From the NCBI RefSeq assembly GCF_029960785.1, contig NZ_JASBQE010000046.1, positions 31,504 to 95,503 of the forward strand: 64,000 nucleotides of DNA. The letters run 5' to 3'. Origin of the DNA: Polyangium sp. 15x6. GTDB taxonomy: Bacteria; Myxococcota_A; Polyangia; Polyangiales; Polyangiaceae. The notes beneath the pieces were generated by a model. The model saw nothing but the letters and a program-made list of their open reading frames with translations. It was not told the origin of the DNA and searched no databases. Positions within the stretch are counted from its first letter, which is position 1. The number at the start of each line of letters is the position of its first letter. Made by a program: the position numbers and the translations under genes. Shown piece by piece: positions 41,386 to 49,987 of the stretch.

Positions 41386-44157
41386 CTAGAATTCGTCGTC
41401 CGGTTTCGTGACGGGGCCCTTCGCGTCGGCCTTCGAGGTCGCGGGGACCGGGGCGCCGGTCGCGGCCGGCGCGGTCGCCTCCGTCGGCGCGGACGTGTTC
41501 GCCGGCGTCGTGGTCGACGTCGTGGCCGCCGGCGCAGGCGAGGCCGCCTTCGGGATGGGGCTTCCGCCCTGCGCCACGTTCGCGAGCATGGGCTGCGGCG
41601 CGGGGAGCGTGGAGGGAGACGTGGTGGCCTGCGGGTCGGGCTGCGTGGGCCCGGAGAGCGTCTTCTGGATGCGCTCTTCGAGGTCCTTGTTCAGCGCCGC
41701 CGTCGCGCGGACCTCTTCCAGGAGTTTTGCCTTTTCCTTGTCGTTCCGCTCGGCCTCGGCGCGCTCCTTCTGCTCGCGCTCGAGTTTTTCCTGGGCGGCC
41801 CGCTCCTCCGCGCGCACGGCCCGCACGTACCCGAGCCCGCCGACGACGATCGACGCCGCGACGATCGCCCCCGCGGTCGCCGCGAGCACCCTGCCGCGCC
41901 GCGAGACGCGCACGCTCGCCTGGATGAACCGCTCGGCCGCCGCCGACAAACGGACCGTGCTCTTCCGCTGGAGCTCCTTCGCGAACTCGAGCCTCCGCCC
42001 GCGCCAGAGCGCGGCGCTCTCCGCGTCGCGGGCGAAGCGCGCGGCGTCGTGCTCGATCTCCTCGGCGAGCATCCGATCGCCCTTCGCCTCGGCGATCCAC
42101 GACGCGAGCCGCCCCCAGCGCGAGAGCAGCGCCTCGTGCGCGAGCGTCACCGAGGCCCCAGGGCCCTCGGCCGGCACCACGAGCCGCGCCTCGCCGAGTG
42201 CCTCGATCACGCGGCGCGCCCGCGTCCCCGCGATCGCCGCGAGCTCGTCCACGCTCATCACGCGCCGCGTGCCCTCGGCCGTCGTGAGCGCGAGCAAGAG
42301 GGCGCGCGCCGCCTCGATCGAGCCGTCCTCGGCCTGCTCCATCGACGCGAGCACCGCCTCGGCATGCCGCTCGAGCGCGCCCTCGACGCCGCCCACGGCC
42401 GTGAGCGCCGAGCGCAAGAGCAGCTTCTTTCCCTTGTCACGCGCGTTCCAGAGCTCGGTCAGGGCGAACTCGACGAGCGGCATCGCGCCCGCCGTCGCGT
42501 CGATCCCGGCGAAGAGCTCCTCCGCGAGCGCGGCGTCCTCGAGCGCGTAGCCGTACGACGCGAGCGCGCGCTCCACGCTGTCGCGCCAGTACGTCGGCGA
42601 GAGCGGCTCCACCCGGCAGAGGCCTCGCGCCATCGTGTTGCCGAGATCCCCCATCGCGAGGAGGTGATGCAAGAGGTCACTGCGCGCCGCGACGATCGCG
42701 CGCACGCCGGGCAGGGGCTGCGCGCCGATGCGCACGAGCAGGGCCGCCGCTTCTTCGCGACTCTCGCCCGACGAGGTGGTGACGAGCTCTTCGAGCTGAT
42801 CGACGAAGAGCACGAGGCCGCGCTCCTCCTCGCTCGCGCGCCGGGCCATGGCCTCGCAGAGCGGGCCCGGCGCGAGCATGGCGGCGTTCGGGAGGAACGG
42901 GGCGAGCGCGGCGGTGATCGCGGCGCGTGGATCACGGCCGGGTTCGGCGATGGCCGTGTCCCACACCTCGGGCCAGCCCACGATCCCGCCCTCGGCGAGC
43001 GCCGGCAAGATGCCCGCGCGCGCGAGGCTGGATTTGCCGCTGCCCGAGGGGCCGACGAGCGCGATGAGCCCGCGGCCGCGGCAGAGCTCGATCGCGGCCG
43101 CGATCTCGGGCGTGCGGCCGAAGAAGACGTCGCGATCGCGCGCTTCGAAGCGGCGAAGGCCCCGGAACGGGCCTTCGTCCTCGTCGGGCAAGACGCGCGC
43201 GCGGCCCGCGAGATCGCGGCGGATCTGTTCGAAGTGGTGCGCGACCCACGAGGCCCGCGGAGGTCTGTCGTCGGGGCGCGGCGAGAGCAGGTGGTCGACG
43301 AGCGCGGCGAGCGCGCGGGGGACGCCCTCGATGCGCGCGGCGAGCGGCAGAGGCCTCGTGTACCCCGTGAGCACGCCGGGATCGAGCGCGCCGTCGCCGC
43401 CGAGGCGCTCGGCGGGCAGCGCGCCCGAGAGGCAACGATGCAGCGTGACGCCGAGCGCGTAGAGATCACTCGTGGCCGAGGGCGGCGCGCCCGCGCCGAA
43501 GACCGCGGGATCGATGTAGCCGTACGTGCCCGTGATGCGGCCCGAGATCCGCGCCGTCGCGGCGAGCGCGCGCGGCGTCGTGCCGCTGTCCGGTCCGGCC
43601 GGGATCACGTCCTCGACGGCGGCCGGGGTCGAGGACGCCGACGCGATGCCGAAATCGATGAGCTTGTACGCGCCGCCGGCCTCCTCGACGATGTTGCTCG
43701 GCTTGACGTCGCGGTGCACGAGGCCTGCGCCGTGCACCGCGGCGAGCGCGGAGGCGATGGCCACGCCGACGCGCAGCGTCTCGTCGACGGAGAGCTTTCC
43801 TTCGGCCTCGAGCCGGTCCTCGAGCGATCGACCGGCGACGTGCTCCATCGCGAGGCCCATGACCCCGGCCGCTTCGTCGACGGCGAGCGCGTAGAAGCGC
43901 ACGACGTTCGGATGCTCGACGCGGCAGAGCGCGCGCGCCTCTTCGAGGATGCGGCTCCGATCGTTCGCGTTCACGTCGAGCGAGAACAGCTTGACGGCCG
44001 CCGTGCGCAGCTCGGCCTTGCCGTAGGTCTCGCGCGCGAGCCAGACCGGCGCGTATCCGCCCGCGCCGAGCTGCTCGACGAGGACGAAGGGGCCGATGCG
44101 CCTCTGCTCCGGGGGGCGCGTGATCAGGCTCGAAAGGGCCGGGTCGAGGGTCTCCAA
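41386..44157 (-). CDS. Ser/Thr kinase - nSTAND NTPase fusion
   Basis: A protein of about 923 residues. The kinase domain (about 15-290) has LGAGGYAPVW, Lys in AAVKLFS, HRDVKPSN, DFG and DLYALG. An nSTAND1 NTPase domain follows (FRGLRRFEARDRDVFFGR, P-loop GPSGSGKSSLARAG, Walker B-like LVLFVDQLEEL, then a winged-helix/HEAT-like region). One TM (VLAATAGAIVAASIVVGGLGYV) is near residue 760, then a coiled coil (RAEERAAQEKLEREQKERAEAERND) and a low-complexity Ala/Pro/Thr tail. No ATG lies upstream of the kinase domain in frame; a TTG at 44157 is the likeliest start. The open frame to 44403 is non-coding. STAND domains suggest ligand-triggered oligomerisation. Confidence 0.88.
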   Translation of the reverse strand: METLDPALSSLITRPPEQRRIGPFVLVEQLGAGGYAPVWLARETYGKAELRTAAVKLFSLDVNANDRSRILEEARALCRVEHPNVVRFYALAVDEAAGVMGLAMEHVAGRSLEDRLEAEGKLSVDETLRVGVAIASALAAVHGAGLVHRDVKPSNIVEEAGGAYKLIDFGIASASSTPAAVEDVIPAGPDSGTTPRALAATARISGRITGTYGYIDPAVFGAGAPPSATSDLYALGVTLHRCLSGALPAERLGGDGALDPGVLTGYTRPLPLAARIEGVPRALAALVDHLLSPRPDDRPPRASWVAHHFEQIRRDLAGRARVLPDEDEGPFRGLRRFEARDRDVFFGRTPEIAAAIELCRGRGLIALVGPSGSGKSSLARAGILPALAEGGIVGWPEVWDTAIAEPGRDPRAAITAALAPFLPNAAMLAPGPLCEAMARRASEEERGLVLFVDQLEELVTTSSGESREEAAALLVRIGAQPLPGVRAIVAARSDLLHHLLAMGDLGNTMARGLCRVEPLSPTYWRDSVERALASYGYALEDAALAEELFAGIDATAGAMPLVEFALTELWNARDKGKKLLLRSALTAVGGVEGALERHAEAVLASMEQAEDGSIEAARALLLALTTAEGTRRVMSVDELAAIAGTRARRVIEALGEARLVVPAEGPGASVTLAHEALLSRWGRLASWIAEAKGDRMLAEEIEHDAARFARDAESAALWRGRRLEFAKELQRKSTVRLSAAAERFIQASVRVSRRGRVLAATAGAIVAASIVVGGLGYVRAVRAEERAAQEKLEREQKERAEAERNDKEKAKLLEEVRATAALNKDLEERIQKTLSGPTQPDPQATTSPSTLPAPQPMLANVAQGGSPIPKAASPAPAATTSTTTPANTSAPTEATAPAATGAPVPATSKADAKGPVTKPDDEF

Positions 44158-44310
44158 GGGTCTTCGTGACGAGCGCCGCGGGGTGCATCCACAGCGCGCG
44201 CCGGCCCCGAGGATGCCCGACCCGCGTCGAGGCGTAAAGGGAAGGGCCGTGAGCGAGCCTGCACGAGGCCTTTCCTTGCGTGCTCGGGGCGGGTTAGCAT
44301 CGTGTCGCCG

Positions 44311-44943
44311 ATGGCCTCGAAGCACCTCTCTGCGCTCCTCGTTCGCCTCCTCGTGCCCTTCGCGGGGGTGCTCTCGTTCGCGTGCGTCGGGTGCGTGGAC
44401 CATACCGCGGGCGACATGGCGCTCGCCGAGGTGCAGAAGCTCAGGGCCGAGGCGCGCGCGACCGAGGCGCGGCTCGCGGCGCTCGAGGGGCGGCAGATGT
44501 ACGTCGGGCAGCAGCTCTCCTACCTCGCGGGCGTCATCGGCGAGGTCGGGCGCGAGGCCGCGGCGAAGGCGGAGTCGGTCTCGCGCAAGCAGGACGAGGT
44601 CGCGCAGAACCTCGAGCGGATCGAGCGGGCGGGGATCGAGCGGGAGCGAGCGCGCGCGGCGGCCGAGTCGCCGCAGGCGATCGCGGCACGCGCGCAGGCG
44701 ATGATCGACGCGGGGCAGATCAAGGCGACGGTGAAGAACGGGCGGGCGAAGCTCGAAGCGGTGGAGGGGACCGCTCCGGCTTCTCCGTCGGTCACGCCGC
44801 CTTCATCGGCGGCCTCTCCTGCGTCTCCGACGCGGAGCCTGGAGCTGGAAGACCCGTGGGCCGCGCAGCGCAAGCCGCCCGCGCCGGCATCGCCGCCCGT
44901 GAAGCCCACGGGGCGGCGGATGTCGGACGACCTGGGTTTCTAG
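44311..44943 (+). CDS. coiled-coil putative lipoprotein
   Basis: A 210-residue protein with a hydrophobic signal (LLVRLLVPFAGVLSFACVGC) containing candidate lipidation cysteines, a coiled-coil body (EVQKLRAEARATEARLAALEGR, QDEVAQNLERIERAGIERERAR) and a Pro/Ser-rich tail ending WAAQRKPPAPASPPVKPTGRRMSDDLGF. No known domain. It is divergent from the kinase-nSTAND gene. Its stop codon overlaps the stop of the convergent small gene (CTAG at 44940-44943). Confidence 0.65.
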   Translation: MASKHLSALLVRLLVPFAGVLSFACVGCVDHTAGDMALAEVQKLRAEARATEARLAALEGRQMYVGQQLSYLAGVIGEVGREAAAKAESVSRKQDEVAQNLERIERAGIERERARAAAESPQAIAARAQAMIDAGQIKATVKNGRAKLEAVEGTAPASPSVTPPSSAASPASPTRSLELEDPWAAQRKPPAPASPPVKPTGRRMSDDLGF

Positions 44944-45191
44944 GCACTCCCGCCGGACGACGTCCACATCGTGGGCGTGGCTTCGGGCGCCTCGGTGAGC
45001 CCGCGCAGCACGCGCAGCGCGTGGGACAGCGTGCCCCAGAGCGCCTCGTAGGCTGCGGGTTCGAGCCGGATCGACGTCGCGCCGAGGTGGATCGAGATCA
45101 CGTTGCACTGCGGGCAGTGGTCGACGCGGGCGACGGGACCGCGCGAGAGCGTCACGGGGGCGCAAGGAGAGGCCTTCGCGGGACAAGACAT
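44940..45191 (-). CDS. small Zn-ribbon-like protein, possibly Fur-regulated
   Basis: An 83-residue protein (MSCPAKASPC...). The middle has DHCPQCNVISIHLGATSIRLEPAAYEAL, a CPxC knuckle followed by a hydrophobic helix, a pattern I have seen in small uncharacterised proteobacterial proteins near iron genes; no name can be given with confidence. The ATG at 45191 has AGGAG about 8 bp upstream. A Fur-box-like array lies 35-60 bp upstream of the start. It is convergent with the lipoprotein at 44311, sharing stop-codon bases. Confidence 0.6.
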   Translation of the reverse strand: MSCPAKASPCAPVTLSRGPVARVDHCPQCNVISIHLGATSIRLEPAAYEALWGTLSHALRVLRGLTEAPEATPTMWTSSGGSA

Positions 45192-45225
45192 GGTCGTGCT
45201 CCTGGGGTCTGGGCTCGGTGCTCGT

Positions 45226-45252
45226 TGAAAATGAAAGTGATGTTCAATATCA
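45226..45252. promoter_or_regulatory. Fur-box-like hexamer array
   Basis: Upstream of the small Zn-ribbon gene, three contiguous direct hexamers related to GATAAT (GAAAAT, GAAAGT, GATGTT; 5/6, 4/6 and 4/6 matches) are followed by one spacer base and an inverted hexamer AATATC (5/6). This is the repeat-repeat-x-inverted arrangement of Fur sites, and the stretch is the only AT-rich block nearby. Confidence 0.45.
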
Positions 45253-45304
45253 GTACAGGAACGAGTTCGACCTGTCAAGCGATCTCGTGCGGACGCTTGC
45301 TGAT

Positions 45305-47140
45305 TCAGTCCTCGTCGTCGGGGGAGGCGCCGCTCGGCGGGGGAGGGGGGACGAGCCGCAGGCGAGGCCGCGGCGCGGACGTGGCGGGGGGCTCGGGCGC
45401 GTCGAGGGCGTAGACGAAGATGCGGCCGTTCACGACGAGGAGCGGCGCCTGCGTGAAGAGCTCGGGGTGGCAGTCGGGTCTCCGGGCGCGGGTGACGGCG
45501 TGAACGACGGCGACGCCGGGGCCGGGGCGGTCGCCGCAGCGGAAGCGATCGTATTCGATGCCGTTCGCTTCGAGCTCGCGGGCCATCATCCAGCCATAAC
45601 GGTGGTAATACACGGGCCCGAGGTTCCGGGCTTTCAGGGCGGCGGCGGCGTCTTCCATGTCCTGCCCCCAGTCCTCGCCGACGACGCTGACCTTGGGCCC
45701 GAAGACCGGGCCGAGGGTGAGGGCATTGAAATACCCGACGGGGTGTCGATACCAGGCGATCGCCGAGGCGAAGGTGCCGGCGCCGAGCAGGGCGAGGAGC
45801 ATACGCGTCCGGCGCTTTCCTTCCTCCCAGAGCCTCGCGGCGACGGTCCCGGCGCCGAGGACGAAGAAGGGCATCACCGGCAGGACGTGACGAACGCCGA
45901 TGTTGATCCGCGAGCCGATGGAAATGGCGAGATAGAGGCCACACGCGGCGAGGAGCGTGCCGGCCACGCGATCCGGCGCGGCGCGGCGGCGGATCGATCG
46001 GCAGAGCCCGACGCCGAGCAAGACGAGCACGGCGAGCGGGTTCTTGATCGCGAGCATCACCGGGAAATACCCGCCCCAGCCGCCGTTCGCGCGCATGCCG
46101 AGGAAATACGTCGAATGCCCGTCGCGGCTCTGCACCGACACCATCGACAGGCCAAAGACGTACGTGTACGGAAGCGGCACCCGTAGCCAGCGCGGCAAGA
46201 GCGCGATCGGCGAGCGCTCTTCGAGGAGCCGATGATTCGCGCGTTTCGAGATGTAGCTCTGCGGCTCGGGCTCCGCGAGGATCTGCGCGACCGTGAAGCC
46301 CGTCCGCTGAAACCCGTACGCCGCATTGACGGCGAGGACCGTGGCGAGCGTGACGGCGAAGGCGTGCGCCGCGAATCGACCGAGCCTCGCGCGTCGCGTG
46401 GGGGCGTCTCCCTCGGCGCCTCCGCGCCACGCGAAGAAAAACCCCAGCGAGAGGAGGAGCGGGACCAGGAACGCCGCGCTGTATTTGATGCAGAATGCCG
46501 CCGCCACCGCGAGCGTCGTGGTGATCGCCGTGCGGAGCCGCGGCCGCTCGAAATGCTCGGCCGCCTCGCCCACGGCGATCGTCGTGGCCAGGGCGATCGG
46601 CAGATCCGTGGTGACGAGCCGGCCGTGCGCGAGGAGCGTCGGGTGCAGGCAATGGAGCCCGAGCGCGAAGAGCGCCGCGTGATCCCCGGCCCGCCGCCGC
46701 GCGAAGCGGAACACGTAAAGCCCGAGCAGGAACGAAAAAAGCACGTTCACGTGCCGCGCGATGACGAGCTCGGCCCGCGCCGCCGCCCAGTGCGCCGTGA
46801 AGTATTGCTCGGCCAGCTTGCCCGTGTCCGCGTCGGCCCACGCTGGAAACGAGGTCAGATCCACGCGGCCTCCGAGGAGCGCGGCCGGCAGCGCGAGCAG
46901 GGCGTCCGCGAGCGGCGGGTGCGCGTAGCCGAGCCTCGTGTCGCCGATCCACCAGTACGACAGGCCCCGCACGAGGTGGACCGGCTCGTCCATCGTCGGC
47001 GAATCGAGGTGGACACCGACGAGGGAGATCCCGAGGAGGATCCCGAGGAACAACGCCGCGAGCCACGGGATGCGACGCTTTGGGAGGGCTTCGAGCGCGG
47101 ACATCGGCGAGAGCGGCCGAGCGACCCGGGGCCGCTCCAT
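45305..47140 (-). CDS. PMT/GT39-like membrane glycosyltransferase
   Basis: A 611-residue protein with about 11 hydrophobic segments. The first luminal loop holds LDSPTMDEPVHLVRGLSYW, the DE-containing motif of GT-C transferases (dolichyl-phosphate-mannose-protein mannosyltransferase / ArnT-like). Further typical parts are HPPLADALLALPAAL, HPTLLAHGRLVTTDLPIAL and KYSAAFLVPLLL. A soluble C-terminal domain (GEDWGQDMEDAAAALKARNLGPVYYHRYGWM) and a Pro-rich tail follow. It probably transfers sugar from a polyprenyl phosphate to a protein or lipid. The ATG at 47140 gives a short cytoplasmic lead; MSALEAL (12 codons later) is an alternative. Divergent from mtnB with 127 bp between. Confidence 0.85.
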   Translation of the reverse strand: MERPRVARPLSPMSALEALPKRRIPWLAALFLGILLGISLVGVHLDSPTMDEPVHLVRGLSYWWIGDTRLGYAHPPLADALLALPAALLGGRVDLTSFPAWADADTGKLAEQYFTAHWAAARAELVIARHVNVLFSFLLGLYVFRFARRRAGDHAALFALGLHCLHPTLLAHGRLVTTDLPIALATTIAVGEAAEHFERPRLRTAITTTLAVAAAFCIKYSAAFLVPLLLSLGFFFAWRGGAEGDAPTRRARLGRFAAHAFAVTLATVLAVNAAYGFQRTGFTVAQILAEPEPQSYISKRANHRLLEERSPIALLPRWLRVPLPYTYVFGLSMVSVQSRDGHSTYFLGMRANGGWGGYFPVMLAIKNPLAVLVLLGVGLCRSIRRRAAPDRVAGTLLAACGLYLAISIGSRINIGVRHVLPVMPFFVLGAGTVAARLWEEGKRRTRMLLALLGAGTFASAIAWYRHPVGYFNALTLGPVFGPKVSVVGEDWGQDMEDAAAALKARNLGPVYYHRYGWMMARELEANGIEYDRFRCGDRPGPGVAVVHAVTRARRPDCHPELFTQAPLLVVNGRIFVYALDAPEPPATSAPRPRLRLVPPPPPSGASPDDED

Positions 47141-47267
47141 TCCTGCGGAAATCTCCGCGTGGCCCCCGCGAGGCCAGCAAAGTCGACCGGGATTGTCAAG
47201 CGAGGAGCTCCCCCGCGCCGGGCATGCCAGGGCTTGCTCGCGTTGCCTCGGCCGGGTAGGGTCGAGC

Positions 47268-47882
47268 GTGCAGGAACATCGCCTCCCCGAGTCCGCCGCG
47301 GCCACCTTGCTCTCGCTCGCGAGTCGTTGCCACGCGCGAGGCTGGGCCCAGGCGACGAGCGGTAACTTTTCGGTCCGCCTCGACGCGCATCGCTTCGTCA
47401 TCACGAAGAGTGGCCTCGACAAGGGCGCGCTCCAGGCCGAGGACCTGCTCGTCGTCGACCTCGAAGGAAACGCCCTCACCGAGGGCCGTCCCTCGGCCGA
47501 GACGCCGCTCCACGCGCAGATTTACCGGCGCCGCGCGGGCGTGACCGCCGTCGCGCACACGCACTCCGTCGCTGCCACGGTCCTGTCACGCGCGCTCGTC
47601 GCAGAGGGGTACGTCGTCCTCTCCGGCTTCGAGATGCTGAAGGCCCTCGTCGGCGTGAACACGCACGAGACCTCGATCCGCCTGCCCATTTTCCCGAACG
47701 ATCAGGACGTCCCGCGCCTCGCCGCGCAGGTCGACGCGGAGCTCGGCGGCGACGACTGCGTCTACGGCTACCTCCTCGCGGGGCACGGCCTCTACACGTG
47801 GGGCGATACGCCGACCGAGGCGGCGCGGCACGTGGAGGCGATCGAGTTCCTCCTCGAGTGCGTCCTGCACGGCAAGCGGTGA
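47268..47882 (+). CDS. mtnB: methylthioribulose-1-phosphate dehydratase
   Basis: A 204-residue class II aldolase-fold enzyme, the normal MtnB length. It converts 5-methylthioribulose-1-P to the diketo intermediate in methionine salvage. Visible features are ATSGNFSVRLD near the N-terminus, ITKSGLDKG, the Zn-binding AHTHS, and GHGLYTWGDT near the C-terminus with the third histidine. The GTG at 47268 gives the expected start; no clear SD is seen. mtnD and mtnC follow after an intervening porin gene, supporting the mtnB call over L-fuculose-phosphate aldolase. Confidence 0.9.
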   Translation: MQEHRLPESAAATLLSLASRCHARGWAQATSGNFSVRLDAHRFVITKSGLDKGALQAEDLLVVDLEGNALTEGRPSAETPLHAQIYRRRAGVTAVAHTHSVAATVLSRALVAEGYVVLSGFEMLKALVGVNTHETSIRLPIFPNDQDVPRLAAQVDAELGGDDCVYGYLLAGHGLYTWGDTPTEAARHVEAIEFLLECVLHGKR

Positions 47883-47963
47883 GCGCGGCTTCCCGTCCTC
47901 CCGACGCGCCGCCTCTTTCCGTCACGGAATCTTCGCCGTTTTGTAATGAAAGCAAATAAAACG

Positions 47964-48007
47964 GTAACGGCGTCGCGACCAAGTCGTAACGAGTTCGTCA
48001 CCGAAGT
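47964..48007 (+). promoter_or_regulatory. Pho-box-like 11-bp direct repeats
   Basis: Five-base cores GTAAC (47964), GCGAC (47975), GTAAC (47986) and GTCAC (47997) lie exactly 11 bp apart, each followed by a GTC/TTC at the unit end. An 11-bp direct repeat is the hallmark of PhoB/PhoP sites. The block starts 99 bp before the ATG of a phosphate-selective porin, beside an AT-rich stretch. Factor identity is inferred. Confidence 0.55.
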
Positions 48008-48062
48008 CGCCTAGCGTGGTGTGCCAGAAGAAGAAAGGCCGGGACGTCCCCGGAATCCTTCC

Positions 48063-49352
48063 ATGTCGCTCGCACGTCTGGCCGCGCGCTCGGCCCTCGC
48101 CGCGGTTTTTGGTCTTCTTTTGTCTCCGCGCTCGGCCGCGGCGGACGTCCCCGCCGCGCCCCGATCGGAGATCGCGCTGGCCACGATCCCGTCCGCGGAT
48201 CCCGCCGCGGTCAAACCCGCCCCGAAGCCAGCGGCCAAACCCGAAAAGCCGAAGCCCGGCGAGAGCGCGGGCAAGGCCTCGCAGCACTGGTACGAGAAGC
48301 TCAAGATCCGCGGCTACTCGCAGCTCCGGTACAACCAGCTCGGCGTGACGAACGAGCGGCTCGTCAACACCCAGGGCGACCGTTCGATCGGCAAGGACGG
48401 CGGCTTCTTGATCCGCCGCGCCCGCCTGATCCTCCAGGGCGACGTGCACGAGCGCGTCTTCGTGTACATCCAGCCTGATTTCGCGAGCGTCGTCTCCGAC
48501 CAGTACCACGTCCCGACGCTGCGCGACTGGTATGCCGACATCGCCCTCGACGCGAAGAAAGAATTCCGCTTCCGCGTGGGGCAGTCGAAGGTGCCGTACG
48601 GCTTCGAGAACATGCAGTCGAGCCAGAACCGCGCGCCCTTCGATCGCTCGGACGCATTGAACAGCGCGGTCAAGGACGAGCGGGATCTCGGCATCTTCTT
48701 CTACTGGGCGCCCGAGCGCATTCGCAAGCGGTTCAAGGCGCTCGTCGACGACGGGCTCAAGGGCTCGGGTGATTACGGCGTCGTCGCGCTCGGCGTCTAC
48801 AATGGCCAGACCGCGAACCAGAAGGAGCGGAACGACACGCCGCACGTCGTCGGTCGTGTCACGTGGCCGTTCCAGATCGGCAAGCAGATCGTGGAGATCG
48901 GCGCCGGTGGGTATGCGGGCAAGTTCGTCGTGAAGACCGCGGACGACGTCACGGCGCCCGACGAGATCCGCGACATCCGCGCCCACGCCTCGTTCGTCCT
49001 GTATCCGCAGCCGATCGGCCTGCAGGCCGAATACAACATCGGCCGCGGGCCGGAGCTCGTGGGCGATCGCGTCGTCGAGCGGCCGCTGCACGGCGGGTAC
49101 GTCATGGCCATGGCCAAGATCGGGAGCTTCGTGCCCTACGTTCGCGGCGTGCTCTACGACGGCGGGCGCAAGTTCGAGACGAACGCGCCCCATTACAAGG
49201 TCCGCGAGCTGGAGATGGGCCTCGAGTGGCAGCCCATCCCGGCCGTCGAGGCCACGGCCGCCTACACGATCGCCGAGCGTACCTACCCCGAACCGCCTTA
49301 CCCGCAGGAGAGCGGGCGCCTCGTTCGTTTGCAAATTCAGGTGAATTACTGA
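48063..49352 (+). CDS. phosphate-selective porin O/P family protein
   Basis: A 429-residue outer-membrane protein. Signal peptide (LAARSALAAVFGLLLSPRSAAA), a Pro/Lys-rich periplasmic segment (about 45-75), then the OprO/P barrel starting KLKIRGYSQLRYNQLG, with the typical LIRRARLILQGDVHERVFVYIQPDF and FRFRVGQSKVPYGFENMQSSQNRAPFDRSDAL. It ends in an aromatic-terminated strand (LRLQIQVNY). OprP is phosphate-specific and OprO polyphosphate-specific; the selectivity-conferring lysines cannot be judged here. The upstream Pho-box-like repeat supports phosphate control. It lies between mtnB (180 bp) and mtnD (50 bp). Confidence 0.88.
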   Translation: MSLARLAARSALAAVFGLLLSPRSAAADVPAAPRSEIALATIPSADPAAVKPAPKPAAKPEKPKPGESAGKASQHWYEKLKIRGYSQLRYNQLGVTNERLVNTQGDRSIGKDGGFLIRRARLILQGDVHERVFVYIQPDFASVVSDQYHVPTLRDWYADIALDAKKEFRFRVGQSKVPYGFENMQSSQNRAPFDRSDALNSAVKDERDLGIFFYWAPERIRKRFKALVDDGLKGSGDYGVVALGVYNGQTANQKERNDTPHVVGRVTWPFQIGKQIVEIGAGGYAGKFVVKTADDVTAPDEIRDIRAHASFVLYPQPIGLQAEYNIGRGPELVGDRVVERPLHGGYVMAMAKIGSFVPYVRGVLYDGGRKFETNAPHYKVRELEMGLEWQPIPAVEATAAYTIAERTYPEPPYPQESGRLVRLQIQVNY

Positions 49353-49402
49353 GCGCGTGATCGGGCTTGCAGCGAGGATCGGTTTGGGTCGATCCTCCAG
49401 GG

Positions 49403-49987
49403 GTGAGCTCGATCCACGTCTTTCGGGAAAACGCTCCCGGAACGCCCGTCCGCGCCTCGCAGGACCACGCCGAGATCGCGGCGATCCTGCGCGACGTGGG
49501 CGTTCGCTTCGAGGCCTGGGAGGCTTCCTTTGCGTTCACGCCCTCCGCCACCGCGGAGGAGATCCTCGCGGCCTACCGCGAGCCCATCGCAAAACTCTGC
49601 CGCGAGGGCGGTTATCCTTCGGTCGACGTCGCGCGCCTCTCGCCGGCTCCGGACGATCCGAGCTCTGCCGAGAAGGCTCGGGCGGCGCGCGGAAAGTTTC
49701 TCGAAGAGCACACGCACGACGAGGACGAGGTTCGCTTCTTCGTGCACGGCGCCGGCGTGTTTTACCTGCGCCTCGCCGGGCAGGTGCTCGCGGTGCGTTG
49801 CGAGCGGGGCGATCTCATCTCGGTCCCCGCCGGCACGCGGCACTGGTTCGACATGGGCGCGCAGCCCGACTTCTGCGCGATTCGTTTCTTCGGCACGCCC
49901 GCGGGCTGGATCGGAAACTTCACGGGCGACGAGATCGCGCGGCGCTTCCCCGACGCCGACACCCTCGAGCGGGGCGCGCCGTGGTGA
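49403..49987 (+). CDS. mtnD: acireductone dioxygenase
   Basis: A 194-residue cupin enzyme (usual length about 180) that oxidises the acireductone intermediate to the methionine precursor KMTB (Fe form). The metal site is EEHTHDEDEVRFFVHG (two His, one Glu), with the fourth ligand in AGTRHWFDMG. The GTG at 49403 (MSSIHVFREN) is taken because it fits the family N-terminus; the frame opens at 49367. Its stop overlaps the mtnC start by 4 bp (GTGA), so mtnD and mtnC are translationally coupled. It is 50 bp after the porin. Confidence 0.93.
   Translation: MSSIHVFRENAPGTPVRASQDHAEIAAILRDVGVRFEAWEASFAFTPSATAEEILAAYREPIAKLCREGGYPSVDVARLSPAPDDPSSAEKARAARGKFLEEHTHDEDEVRFFVHGAGVFYLRLAGQVLAVRCERGDLISVPAGTRHWFDMGAQPDFCAIRFFGTPAGWIGNFTGDEIARRFPDADTLERGAPW

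Noticed and set aside
42049..44169. 706-residue plus-strand open frame
   Set aside because: Antisense to the kinase-nSTAND gene, which has clear motifs; the shadow frame has none.
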